Positions 12,362-25,664 of a stretch of DNA of 64,000 bases are shown here, piece by piece; positions within the stretch are counted from its first letter, which is position 1, and each line of letters begins with the position of its first letter. Source of the stretch: Cliona cf. orientalis (Eukaryota > Porifera > Demospongiae > Clionaida > Clionaidae); assembly GCA_963930775.1 (NCBI GenBank), contig OZ005691.1:4340001-4404000 (forward strand), read 5' to 3'. The notes under the pieces are model-generated. The model was not told the origin of the DNA and made no database searches. It saw only the letters and a program-made list of their open reading frames with translations. A program made the translations under genes and the position numbers.

Positions 12362-13385
12362 TGTACTAGGGGTCTGGATTCGAACGAAAGGTGGGATCGT
12401 ATATTAATTTGTTTAGGCCTTTATTACTGAGTTTGCTTAGGGTGCCTAGTCGGCATATCCATAGGTATTCTTGCCTTTTTAACCAAAGTTTTGTATTTGT
12501 TTCGTTGGTTGGTGCGTGAGCTAAGATTTGGAATCTTATTTTTTTGTATTCATGCTTTGTCTCTTTGATATGTTTAATCATAGGACCGTCGGATAAGTGC
12601 TCTTTTATTCTACATATTATAGCTAATTGGTCTGGCAGTGTAGCCCACATATTGTGCTCCACAACCAGGTGTTTTGCATATGATTAGGTATATGACATTA
12701 TTGGTTTGGCAGTTGAAAAATTGCTTGGGGTGGGGTTGACTGATCGGAAATTTATGTTTAAGTACTGTGTTTTCTACAAAGCATCTGGTTTCCAGTAGGG
12801 GGCATAATGCACATGGCATTGCATGGCAGCATCGTTTTATTGGATTCCTAAAGTTTTGGAGACTGCATGCCTTTGAATATAGTGTATGGATATTCTGTAT
12901 CTGTAGGTTGTATGGTGTGTTCTTGTGTATTCTGGTTTGGTTGTGTGACACTGTCCTCTAATTCAATAGTTTCTGCTATTGGTTTTAATTTAATTGGCTC
13001 GGACTAATTTTTGTTTCAGGGAAAGATTGTTTCTATATGTAATTACAGGGGGTTCTGGGAAGATGGATTTAAGTGTTTCGTTATTTTTTATTAATTTCCA
13101 ATGCTTCTTAATTATTTGTTTAAGTCTATTGGCATCGTCACAGAAATGTGTGACAAAAACCAGTTTCTGTTTCTTGGCTTTAGGTATTTGTCTGAATAAG
13201 ATAAGAGTTGTTGTCTTTTGTTGAATTGAACTGATTCTATATGGTAATATTTGTTTATATTTATACCCTCTTTGCAAGAGTCGATTTGTTAGTTTCTGTT
13301 TCATATTTCTGAACTCATATTCATTTGAATTGGTTCTCAGGTATCGATTAGTTTCCCCTTTGCTGATAGCATTGATTGTAGTTTC
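12362..13385 (-). pseudogene. Penelope-like retroelement fragment (RT C-terminus, linker and GIY-YIG endonuclease)
   Basis: Reading on the minus strand, successive frames give a thumb-like RT end (GETNRYLRTNSNEYEF, then LTNRLLQRGY), a linker with PPVITYRNNLSLKQKLVRA, a Cys/His motif (CCHAMPCALCPLLETRC) and then NVIYLIICKTPGCGAQYVGY, the start of a GIY-YIG endonuclease, followed by its conserved downstream part (RIKEHL). This order is characteristic of Penelope-like elements. Frames change near 12990 and near 12650, and the 5' RT part is absent, so it is a dead 3' fragment. Confidence 0.75.
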
Positions 13386-14080
13386 ATTACTGTGCTACAA
13401 TGTCACTGACCATGGATACATGCAATACATATATACTTTAATCTGCGTGTGTCAGACTCACGGCTAATTCAGAGAATCTATTAATTGCAGTGTGTTGAAC
13501 ATATTATTATAATATTATTGAAATGAACATAGCTATATAGGACACATGTACGGCTGGAGAACCGTGCATGAATAATTTCTTGCCATGCCTAACAATAAAT
13601 ATTAATACTGATTATACAGCCACTGTGATCTTGCATGATCGAGCAATAGAGACTTTGCTTTCTAGGTTATGAATGAATCAAGCTCTCAAATAATTATAAT
13701 ATAATTATTTGGGACAAGCTGAGTCTTTCTTCAGTTATATTAGCTGTTTGTTCCTTGTAGTACACATGATGATGTGTTTACAAAGGAGGCATTGCCATAT
13801 TGCATGTAATATTATTTTGTAAAGTGGCACACTTGTTGTGGAGATAAGTCAGAAAACAACTGAAATGGTGCCCATATGCATAGATTATTGCTAATAATAA
13901 GGTAAGATGTGTTTCAATACAGATGCATTCATGGATCGGAGTATACACTTGGGAAGCTGCTAGTTTTTATAACGAATACTAGCTATTAGGTTTCATCATG
14001 CTATTGCTATAATATATCAGGCTTGCATGGTTCTACCTCTACTTTGTCAACAAATATATGTAGCTAGCTATAATATAGTT
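13386..14080. other. No gene recognised
   Basis: AT-rich spacer left of the receptor pseudogene. The part from about 13740 resembles 19700-20050 and 21120-21400, so it is shared 3' flanking sequence of the receptor family. Confidence 0.5.
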
Positions 14081-16440
14081 TCATAGATTCATCTTTGGAG
14101 GCAAAGGTGATCTGTCTGATTGATTTGAGTCACTCATGCCATCTTGATCATTTGATGTCATGGAGAGCTGCTCCAAAGACACAGCAGCTTCTGCTGCTTC
14201 ATGGTCCGCTGGTAGAATACCTATTAATTATGCTTGAGGTTTATACATAAGAAACACATTTTGCATGTATACCCTTGAGCTCATGAACCTCACACCCAGC
14301 TAGGCTCTATATAGAGCATGTAATAAGGTCTAGGACTGGGGCTATCTCGTCTTACCTGTTTTGTATACCTTTAGTATCTTTTCAGCCAGTCGGTGACACC
14401 CAGTCTCTTTTAGAGCATCAGCTACGTCCCTCCAAGTTAGAGTAGTCACACTGGTCCGAAGCCAGAGGTCTGATACTTCAACAATGCACTCTTCGGGAGT
14501 AAAGTTAGAAAACTCATCGAGAGTCTCTTTGTTAATACCAACGGCTAGACCAAATTGATACCACTTGGGAGTGACTTCATGACGGATTTGCGTCAACATG
14601 GTATCCAAATTTAAGGTTTTATCTATTATAATAATTATATTATAAATATTATTGCATCAATTGACATACACATCATGATCACCGCTATTACTAGCCACAT
14701 GTGCAGCATAATATTATTAATAGTATACATGCATGCATGCATGCAATTAGTACCAATTTTGTGATGATTATTTTCATAGATGACGTCAATGGCTTCACAG
14801 CTGTCAGTTACCTGTATTATGAACATACAGTACGAAGTCAGCAATGGGTAGTAATATTATAGCTGTATACACAATTCAACATCATGAGAGAGTGTAGGTA
14901 TAGCTACCTCCTCTTCTTTAGGTTGATTCAGAACCAAGTCAGTGTAAGCACCAACTGAATCCTAAAGAATTAATTAATGATTATCAGATTACAGTCCTCT
15001 GCATGCTTTGATGTGCATGCCATATCCACTTACTTTTTCATTAAGTATTATGTCAGTATATTTGTGGTCAGGAGATACGTGTATTGTTGTATCTTGTTCA
15101 GGATTACTCTCGGGTCTTGTTAAACTATACTTACACCATAATATTATCATGCATGCACATTGTCATAATAATATTATTATATGCATAATAATAATTATCA
15201 TTTACCTTGACCTTTGAAAAGACATGTGAATTTTCTTGAGAAATCCAGCCAGTATCGTGATAACTAGCAAAATAAAAAATATTACAGCAACAGAACTTCC
15301 GCCCACAAGTAAATAAAGTCTTGGAGTGATCAATGGACCAGGTGTGTCAGTGGTATTGACGTCTAGATCTTGATTATGGATGATAGTTTCATCTGTAAAC
15401 AATATTGCACGATAATGTATTGCTGGGTCTTAAAGCAAAATGAAAACTTAACTTACTAGTAAGTTTCAAACGGAATTGTTTTGAGGAGAGCCCATCTCCA
15501 AGAACATTTGATGCAAACACAGTAATCAACATAATGCTGTTTGAATTAAAACAAGCTAAAGGTATAATATTATCAAATGTGTGGTTGCACTCTCTACTGA
15601 TACAAGCTGAAGCTGAAATTGTAACAGAGTCACATAATATTATTCTTTCAGATGTGGAGTCAGAGACTGAGTAAGTGATTGTGTAGTTAGTGGCTGAACC
15701 GTCAATTCCTTTACTGATGGAAAACTGCTCCTGCATTGTTTAGTACCTTAAATACAACTGTTTATTACCATAATAGATTGATATACTCACTGTTTCATTG
15801 AAGCTGGTAAGGATTGAAGTAAACAGATTTATTCATGTAGCTATTACTTTTGGTGAACCTGGAACTGCAAATAAGTAGCTAGCTAATAAAACGGATATTA
15901 ATAGTAACGATTTTCTTGCTAAACTTACCACTAAGTACAACAGTTAAGTTAGCAGTACCACTGTGTTCTGAACTGCCACGTCCACAAGCCTTTGTTTGAA
16001 CAACTATTGAGCAAATTCGTTCATCGATTATCAGATTTGTACATCTAATAAATGTGTCAGAGGTAGTGTTGGGGCACTCTCCACAGTTATTGGTTGCTAC
16101 GTCATAAGTAGTAGGTGGACAATTACTTGTCGGTGCTGCTGGACTCCACCTATAATATTATAATAGTGAGCTGATTTGGATTGATGTCAGAAACATGGAT
16201 ATCGCCAGGAGGCTCTGCATGCATGTTGTTTAGTATTGTATAGTGTAATTCATAATAATTATTACATCTTTGCAAGTATATACCTGTTGCATTTAGAATC
16301 AAAGTATAGGCCCCTATTGTAACAGAAGTTGAAATAACTCTATACTGGATACATGCACTTGACAGTTTCATTATGCATTTCTGGACTAACTATAACATTG
16401 AGTTGAGAGATATCTATAGTTTTTGCAACTGTTGCCATTG
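14081..16440 (-). pseudogene. Ig/FN3/Death-domain receptor, copy 2 (5' half disrupted)
   Basis: This is homologous exon by exon to the intact gene at 21405-24665. The 3' part is open and keeps its splice sites: second FN3-like exon (about 15467-15733), membrane-span exon (about 15213-15392; LYLLVGGSSVAVIFFILLV), tyrosine-motif exons (YTDIILNEK; GAYTDLVLNQ; IYENNHH), Death-domain exon 14356-14622 and last exon 14081-14220 ending SPLPPKMNL. The 5' part is broken. The first FN3 exon has an AT-rich insertion near 16150 that adds a stop and shifts the frame before WSPAAP, and the remnant of exon 1 (about 16290-16440) has a net 4-base insertion and no signal peptide. It is probably a pseudogene; a shorter protein from a new start remains possible. 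Confidence 0.7.
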
Positions 16441-17337
16441 TAGTACAGCTATTAATTTGCCGTGGAGCTCTAGATCTCATAATACCATGAATCCTATTAG
16501 CTTACCTTGGTCAATGGGATCCACAGTATTTAGCATCCCTCTGTCCCCTTAGTAACACCCTCATTATAATAATATTATTATACGCTCAGGTACGTGTCAC
16601 AGCTCGGGGCCATCGGGATACTAAATGCTGTAGATCCCTTGTCTTCGGCGTCTAACTATTATGAATTTTATCATGATAATATAATAGCATTAACCTCTCT
16701 TTCCAAGTGGTGATGAGCTGCCAAAATAATTTAATAATAATATATTACCCGGTAATATAATACAATATTGTTGAGGCATAATAATATTATATTAACATTG
16801 TCTTATAATATTATTATTATTATTGATATAGGGTGGCCTGGGTCATTATTATTATTATTATGATAGCACATGTTTTTTTAATTTCAAGACTTAATTATTA
16901 ATTTTCATCAAAGATAAGTAAACACACTCACAGCTACCAATAATATGAACACTTGACCATAATATTATCGAATATCCCCAGTATGTACACTGCCATTATT
17001 AATTGATCTCGGATACATCGACAAACTGCGCATGCTCCATATACACGTATATTGGGGCACGTTGCTTGAGCTGGTTGACCTGGACATGACCTTCATCTGC
17101 CATGTGCTAGACTGAATGAGGAAATCCTCCCTCCCCCCAGTGCGAACGCCATCGCTCACCAAAACTAATAATCATTGCTTTGTAATGGATGTATGTACCT
17201 AAGACTTCTTTTCAATAATTACATTAGTGCATTGTGATTATGTGTAATATTATTACAAAATTAAAATAATAATTATGACGTAAAATATAGCTAACAATAA
17301 CAATAATTGTGGGTGGGACAAAATAATTAATAATAAA
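16441..17337. other. Intergenic, AT-rich
   Basis: Dense in TAATATTATTA repeats, with no gene seen. From about 17150 it matches the short conserved flank (ttgtgggtgggacaaaataa) that follows every E8-type PTP exon in the window. Confidence 0.5.
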
Positions 17338-17540
17338 TCACTGCATGACATAATAGGCACAATAACCGAGCATGATGATGAATCCGACTAGGAGCCACGG
17401 GATGGACCACTCTGTCTCTGAGGTCTCATCTCCATGCTGCTTCAGGTGCTCCTTGATAGTCTGAACCTTGCTGTGTATTCTAGCACGTCTGGCGTCCCTC
17501 TTGTGCTGTCTCACTTCAGCTGCCAACCTAATAATGTGTT

Positions 17541-17756
<216 letters not shown>

Positions 17757-19051
17757 CGAGTACTGAAAGTATACAGTGTCATCCTTCCACCTTTTCAATG
17801 TTATAAGAACAAATATGAGGGATAAATATTGCAGAAGTTGTAATAATAGAGCACACCTACAGAGTTGAGATATTTTCATGTATATGGATAGTGGGGATTT
17901 CTTTACAGCTTGTGCTAGCCTTTGGTAATTTCGTGACAGGTTTGCTGCTACTGCACACCATAGTACTGTTTCAAGCTTTTGTGTGAGACATACAGCACTA
18001 TAGACTGCATTTTTCACTTACAAGTTCTCCTCTGAGCTGCCACCACCCTGCACTGACTGGCTGCTTCACCTCCTTCCTATTAATGATAGGGGCTGCCTCC
18101 TTCCTGCCACCACCACTACCAGTCTCCACTGGCATTCTAGCCACTGTCCTCTCCAGTTCATCAAGGATCGAGATGAGTGCCTGTTCCTCTTCCCTGATGT
18201 CATGGAGGGTCCGCGAGGGAGTGGATGCTGTGGCCGCTTGCCTCAAGCCCCTCTTTCCCTGCTTAGCCGGGAGAGGTGGGGAACGTCCTCTTCAGGACTC
18301 GCTGCTGCTAGAGCTGCTGCAACTGTGGTGGTGGTGTTTCTTGACTCCGTGTGGTTGATCGGAAGAGGAGGAGGAGAAGCCATGCTGTTCTTGTCGCCTC
18401 CTCTTCCTTGCCCTAAAAAAGGACGTGTGGTTGTGCTGCCATTGTAGGCTACCTCTTGCTGGTCACCAGAAATGTCCACAAATTCTGCTCCATTTCGATT
18501 ACTACCAGCAACTGCTGCGCCACTGCTGAATAGGCGATCGTGATAGGGGGTCTGGTTGGGACTAGGGCACAGGCTGTGGTGCGAGGGGGAGCGGGAGGTG
18601 GGGGAGGGGTCACGTGATCTTTTGAGTTTATCACTTCCCCTCTCCCTTCTGCTTCTCTTTCTCTTTGTCACCATAGCTAATCTTCTTCATTGATATTCCA
18701 GAGTGTCATCACTGTTCTGCTGCGGTTGTTCACTCTCTTCTTGGTCGTCGTCATTTCCGACTAGCTTGAAGCCATACTCTTCTCCATTCAGCAAGTCTGA
18801 GAATGGGTCATGATTCTGCTTGAGTTTCATCTTCTTTGGGAGAAGGTCCTTGTCCTCTTCATAAGGGTAGTGGCTGGAGGGCTGGTGGACAACACATGAA
18901 ACAAGCAAAAACTTCTGATCACTGCCCTACGTGTAGTGATGAAGCTTTAGCTAAATATGCTTCTTGTGACCAACTACAACCCTGAGGTCTGACTCTTAAA
19001 GGCTGAGCCCCTATACTCTGCAATTTCTGTAAAATACGTAGCTAGCTACAT

Positions 19052-19380
19052 AGTTAGACACTGTTTAGGAGGTTTCTATGTGATCTAGAAGACCGACTGA
19101 GGGCTCTATATAGAATCCCAAGCGAAGCGAGGGTTCTACTGAGCCCTGAGGTCTTCTAAATCACGTAGAAACCGACTAAACAGTGTCTAACAACTTTAGA
19201 TCCTAGCAACGATGCCCATAGGCTTGACATATAAACTGCTGCCTAGCAACAATCCTAACCATATATATAGGCAACAATTTTTTTACAGGTTTATATGAGC
19301 TTTTTACAGGTTTATATGAGAAATAGATACCTGCTCCTGACCAATCAGATAACAGTATTTGTTATAACTAGGATCTAAAC
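19052..19380. mobile_element. Two-part foldback element, copy 1
   Basis: The first part is a long hairpin: ttagacactgttt ... aaacagtgtctaa, with arms also containing ggtttctaYgtgat and ggtcttctaaatcac, around a loop with gcgaagcgagggttct. The second part follows at once with its own inverted ends, tttagatcctagcaac and ctaggatctaaa. A second copy with the same two-part layout is at 45774-46115. It looks like a non-autonomous foldback/MITE family. Confidence 0.75.
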
Positions 19381-20059
19381 AGAAAATACAGAAAGCAAGG
19401 TTAGATTATCACTTCGTAGACCGTACTCAATTTCAGCATGCAACACTGAAAACCAGGAATAAGATCTGGGAACCAGGCTATAGTATATTATAGCCAACTC
19501 TTGACAAAGCCTAATGCTGGAATCCTCTACACACAAATAATGATAAAAAATTAAAGGAACTTACCCGGTGGTTGGCGCTGTTAGAGGGATCTGTGGAGCA
19601 ACAACGTTTAACCCTAACCATGATAGGCAAGATATTTTACATGATTTTTAAAGGGCTTATACATGATTTGTATGAAGGATGGATAGCTACTTCAGTTTAA
19701 CGTTGTTTCTTATAGACTAGTGTGCATGATGATGTATTTGCGAAAGAAGCATTACATGTTGATCTAGTATTGTACTGCCATGATCTCATGTCTCTTTAAT
19801 TTTATAAACTTGGCACACTTGCTCTGGAGATAAATCAGAAAACAGCTGGAACGATGCCTGTAGATAATTATTGCTATAATAACATTATAGGTAAGATCTA
19901 TTTCAGTACAGAAGCATGGATCAGAGTATACACTTGCAATGGGAAGCTGCTAGTTTTTTTATAACAAACAGGTTTCAAAATAGCTAATTACTCAGGTTTG
20001 GTTCTAGGCTCTACTTTGTCAATAAGTACATGTATGTAGCTATAGCTATTATTATTGTT

Positions 20060-20345
20060 TCATAGATACATCTTTGGAGGCAGAGGTGGTCTATCTGATT
20101 GACCTGATTCACTGGTGCCATCTTGATCATTCAATGCTATGGAGAACTGCTCCAAAGACACAGCAGTTTCTGCTGAGACTCCATTATCGAACACTGGATG
20201 ATGCAAAGTGACCTCATTTTCATTGATTACCTGAGCAGTTGAAAATGCTTCCTTTCCATACAGTTGCTATACCACAGTTGATACTACAAGCAGATTAAGA
20301 TACCCTCACGACAGAGACATCTATAGTTACCCTAAATTATTATTC
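20060..20345 (-). pseudogene. Receptor copy 3 remnant
   Basis: At 20060-20185 is a clear copy of the receptor's last exon (VSLEQFSIALNDQDGTSES, ending PPLPPKMYL and a stop). Immediately upstream, about 20240-20330, is a piece of exon 1 around the sequence shared with 24465-24540. All middle exons are deleted. Confidence 0.65.
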
Positions 20346-20449
20346 GCAGATGTCAAACTTATACAATAATACAGAGTTAATGTTAACATTGAAATCACTG
20401 CAACAGCAGCTGCTACTAGCTATAATAGCTTGAAAGGCTAGGACTTCAG

Positions 20450-21400
20450 TCGTTGAGTGGTTACCAGAATCTTGATTAAAATGATTATATTATGCAATCT
20501 GGCAACAACTTATTAAATATGACTGACTATTAATTACTGTGTCTATATAAAATTAATTATGATGTGCACAGCCAGTGTTTCATCCAGTAGGGGGGGGGGG
20601 GGACAGAGGGAAGTTTCCCCCTAAAAATTTGACTTTAATTAAATTAAGCATCATAATATCACAATAGGTCACCAAATCAAATCACTAGCATTTGTTTTTG
20701 ATCAAAAATTACCCAACACAATCTGGAGGAATTCTTCTAAAATAATATTATGTCTCAAGGAACTTTGTGTGCTAAATACGTCCATTCATTTATCGTGCTT
20801 CCACCCCAAATTTTTGTTGCTAGATGAAATCCTGACAACTGGCATAAGCAAAAACCGCTGTCTGTATGCAAAACCACAATGTCATTCGTGTGCAGTGCAA
20901 CATAACTCATAATAATTCAGTATGGATTTGTCAATATGTACCCTATAATATAGTGATGTTACCGGTATCCTTCTTCATGACCATGATTGGCAATTTTTCA
21001 AACTTTTGCATGCATGCATAATCTTTTGAGAATAGTCTTTATTATAATAACAGTACAATATCATGCATGCATAATGTATCCATTTTGTCCATTCGCACGT
21101 GGCTGTTGAAGCATTATATTATTATGCATACCAATACCATCATGTCTCTTTAGTTGGTAAACTAGCACACTTGGTATGGAGCCGGATAAGTAAAAAACAG
21201 CTGGAACGATACCTGTAGATTATTGCCATAATAAGAATTTCAGTCTGATGCATTTCATGGATCAATAATAATATTATGTTTGGGACACTGCTAAGAATCA
21301 ATTGTTTGCATAATACAAACATGCAGGTTTCTAAAATGCTGATCTCAGGCTTCGAGTTGGTGTCTACTTCTATTTTGTCAACATTGTCAAGTATACATGT
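20450..21400. other. No gene recognised
   Basis: AT-rich spacer with a G-run at 20589-20602. The part from about 21120 is shared 3' flank of the receptor family. No coding signal found. Confidence 0.5.
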
Positions 21401-21404
21401 AGTT

Positions 21405-24400
21405 TCACTGATTCATCTTTGGAGGTAGAGGTGATTGATTTGATTCACTCATGCTGCCTTGATCATTTGATGTCATGGAGAGCTGCTTCAAAGACGTAGG
21501 GACCTCTGCTGCTTCCTGGTCCACTGGTAGAATACCTAATTATGAATGAGAGTTACACAGTTTTAAGAAACACTGAAAGCTTGTATATTATATCCTCCTG
21601 CATGATCCTCATGCATCCCCAGCCAGGCTCTAGATCTACAGAGCAAGCTTGCAATAGGATAGAATCAAGTAACACAAATCCGTACAAGCATTTGTTATAC
21701 TGATCGAGCTCGAGTGTCTCACCTGTTTTGTACACATTAAATTTTAGTATCTTTTCAGCCAGTCGGTGACATCCAGTCTCTTTTAGAGTATCAGCCACAT
21801 CCCTCCAAGTTATGGCAGTTGCACTGGTCTTTAGCCAAATGTCTGATATTTCAATAATGCACTCTTCGGGAGTAAGGTTTGATAACTCCTCGAGAGTCTC
21901 TTTGTTAATACCAACGGCTAGACCAAATTGATACCACTTGGGAGTGACTTCATGACGGATTTGTATCAACAAGTTGTCCAAATTTAACATTAAATCTATT
22001 ATCATAATACATGGTTGATGTACAACTATCACTTTCATTAATTTTATAGTCTAAGAATATTTATTTACCAATTTCATAGTAATTGTTTTCATAAAATTTA
22101 ATGATGGTACTTTCTTCAGCAACTTCACACCTATCGTATACCTGTGCAATTATGATCATTTATTAATTATAGTATGTGGCATGCAATATCCCGTTTTGTT
22201 TTCAAATTGGTCACAGAAGTTGACAATGTTTACCTTCACTAGCCAGCACCAATTCCAAATGCATAGCTATATTATATATTATTACACTCAGGGAAATCAA
22301 GCTCAGATTATAACACTATATAATTATTACCTCAACTTTATCTTGAATGGATTGAGTGATATTGATGTCAGTGTATATACCAATTGATTCCTGCATAATC
22401 ACAATAAAATTTAATGATTATAGTCTGACTATCATTGGAAATACAAGTTTCCTAAATATAACTTGCCGCCACTCACTATTAAATTCCCTTCGTTTATTCC
22501 AATAGGTTCAGGATTTATAATAGTAGAGTACATCTCTTGATCTTGATCTAAAGGAGACTGGTGCTCTGGATTGTTACTGGGTTTGATTAATTGCACATTC
22601 ATTAGTTATAATACTGTTCTCATCAACCCAAACAAATTTACATTTGAGAAGATCTGTAAACTTTCCTAAGGAAGCCAGTCAATGTTATGATAACTAGAAT
22701 TAGGAAAATTATTATCGCAATGGAACTCCCTCCCACTATTGAATAGAGAGCAATAGTGGAAACCGTTTCAGAAGCACTTCGATTGTGGTTATCTATATTA
22801 GTGTGACGTGTGCATGAATAGTGATATAATTTATTATTATGATGATCACTTTTATTCCAAGTAGTAACTTACTGAACTCTAAGAGGACTAGCGAAGAGGG
22901 CGGCCCATCCCCAAGTACATTGGTTGCAAACACAGAAATTTCTATGCTAGTAAAGTGAGAACATTCTGGGGGTATATCAAACATGTGGTTACACTGTCCA
23001 CTGGTACATGCTGAAGTTAAAATTGTAATACGATCACATGTTCTACCAGAGCTGGGGTCAGAGTATGTGATTGTGTAGTTAGTGGCTGAACCATCAATTC
23101 CACTGCTGATGAAAAACTGCTCCTGTAGTATACATTGGCAACAAACTTAATGAATGATATTGCATGTCTTACTGATTCATTGAAGCTAGTAAGGATTGAA
23201 GCAAACTGGTTCATCCATCTGGCTGTTATCTCTGGAGCACTTGGAACTACATAATACGTACCCATTATTTACAATTATACTATTAATAAGTCAGGTGTAA
23301 AATTCCAACTTTACCTCGAAGTAGTACAGATAAGTTTGTAGCAATACTATATTCCGAGTTATTCTCAGCATTTGCTTGCGTTTGAATGGCTACTAAGCAA
23401 GCCTGTCCATCATTAGTAACTGTTAGATTTATGCATCTGATAGATGTATCAAATGTAGTGTTGGGGCACACTCCACAGTCAGAGGTTGCTGCTATATTGT
23501 AAGTCAAAGTCTGCCTGTCACAACTGCTACTTGGTGACTGACTCCAGCTAATAGAGAATCCGTTTGGACTGATGTCAGTAACACAAACGTCATAAGGAGA
23601 CTCCAGACCTGTTGGCTCTATTTAAGTACATGCAGATTATACACAATAAGTATAGGTTATGAGGAGCAGGTCTCTACATGACTTACACCACCAAGGGCTG
23701 CAGGCCCAAGGTGATTATGAAACGTTGAGATTGAATTAAGGTGCACAATCAATGCTATGCCATGGCAATTAGTACTGAAGGATGACTTTGACACCAGACT
23801 AAGTAGGAGGGAGTAACGGTCATCCCTCAGGTCAAAAATTTTTTGAATAAATGATTTACTAATAGCAGGAGTACATCACAAGGAGTGTGCAATACACGCA
23901 GTTACTTAGCTAGTAGTACAAACTACAAACATCTCTTGACATCATAACCACCCTTGTACATGAGCCTGAATATCATTAATAGGTACTTAAGTTGCAACCA
24001 CTGAGTTACATTCTGTATAGCTACAGCTGCAGCTAGTTACTGATAGGACAGTGCAGACACAACATTCATGGCTTTATGGTTTTAGTGGTTGTGTGTTAAT
24101 GATATTCTGTGACATCAAATCTGGAAAGAGATGATTGTACTACTACTATGTGTATTGCAAACTCCTGGTAACGTACTCCTGCTATACTAGTCACCTTCTC
24201 TAATTAGTCAGAATGTTACAACCATAGTGCAAGTTTACCTGTTGTAATTATCAAAGTACAAGTCCCTACAATAGTTTCATTAAAGTCATCCTGGATGCAT
24301 TCAACAGTTCCATTGTGCATTTCAGGAGTGACTGTCACATTGAGTCGTGAGCTGTAGCTGTTGTTTGCTACTTCAGAGCTATATGCAATAATATCTCCAT

Positions 24401-24665
24401 CGTTACATATCCCACTAACGTCGTTTTCAAAATTATGATGGCGCAACACAATCTGGTTTCCACGGCAGTTGAAGATGCTCCCTCTCCATACAGTTGCCAC
24501 ACCACCACTAACACTACAATCAAATACTATAATATCCTCTGGACAAACACGGCTACCATAGTAGTTACAATGTAATAAATTATTAACTGATATCAAGCTT
24601 GTATACATTACTACTAGTCCAAGAGTTAACCTCAAAATCAAATTTTTAGTAATAGATGCTGCCAT
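21405..24665 (-). CDS. Intact single-pass receptor: Ig-like, two FN3-like, membrane span, tyrosine motifs, Death domain
   Basis: Ten exons join without a phase error: 24239-24665, 23315-23617, 23173-23246, 22873-23122, 22642-22792, 22477-22576, 22331-22390, 22069-22141, 21723-21995, 21405-21535; total 1842 bases, 613 residues. All introns have GT/AG ends. Layout: signal peptide about 1-27; Cys-rich Ig-like part to about 142; FN3-like domain 1 about 143-243 and domain 2 about 244-351 (ISVFATNVLGDGPPSS is a typical FN3 end); membrane span about 365-391 followed by LRKVYR; tail with MYSTI, IYTDI and FYENNYYEI; Death domain about 480-570 (WYQFGLAVGINKETLEEL, then WRDVADTLKETGCHRLAEKIL); last exon ends in the SH3-type SPLPPKM. 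Death domains mediate homotypic signalling and YxN motifs can bind Grb2-type SH2 domains; ligand and partners are unknown. I know of no named family with this layout. Confidence 0.85.
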
Positions 24666-25426
24666 AATTTTTTAATCAGCTTGTTAGTCAAAATTACTTC
24701 TCTGTAAGGCAGTGACCATACGTATATACAACCTTGAATTCATTAATAATAATTAACACAATACTATTAATAATATTATAGTGTTATGATATTGTGATAT
24801 CCACGGTATTATTATAGCATGGGGCTATTATACAATGCATAGTATTGTGCCTTCTAAGTACTGATATACCATATGCAGTAGCTCTCTATCATGACGTTCA
24901 ATTTGTACTACAGCAGATATACGTATGGGAAAAGGTTCAACAATAATAATATTATTATTAATTAAACACAGAGTGAATGTAAAAGTTGCATAAACTATTA
25001 CCTAACTTTTCAAAACTTAGTAATATTAATTTTGGGACTTCCATTAACGTTACTTCTTTGAGCTCTCGGAATATCCTTTTCTTAATCAAGTATCCAGAAC
25101 CCATACATGAAATAAACACTATTTTTGATAGGCTGGTCTGCATGGGTTAGCATGTATAAATTTCAAGATAATTATAGTTACTTTAGTAATGATCATGGCC
25201 TCATATCATTAACTATCTGTTTTCAAGGGGACATCTTAATAACTTACCAAAATTAATTGCTTTATTTAGTATCGCATAATTATTATTATGTATCTTCAAA
25301 ATTGTGATTATTGTGATTATGTGTACAGTAACTGTTACAAAATTAAAATAATAATTATGACGTAAAATATAGCTACATGGCAATAACAATAATTGTGGGT
25401 GGGACAAAATAATTAATAATAATAAA

Positions 25427-25627
25427 TCACTGCATGACATAATAGGCACAATAACCGAGCATGACGATGAATCCGACTAGGAGCCACGGGATGGACCACT
25501 CTGTCTCTGAGGTCTCATCTCCATGCTGCTTCAAGTGCTCCTTGATAGCCTGAACCTTGCTGTGTATTCTAGCACGTCTGGCATCCCTCTCACGCTGTCT
25601 CGCTTCAGCTGCTGACTTAATAATTGT

Positions 25628-25664
<37 letters not shown>

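Noticed and set aside
12370..12385. B-box-like GTTCGAATCC on the minus strand
   Set aside because: It lies inside the Penelope-like coding fragment (encoding TFRSNPD) and has no tRNA structure around it.
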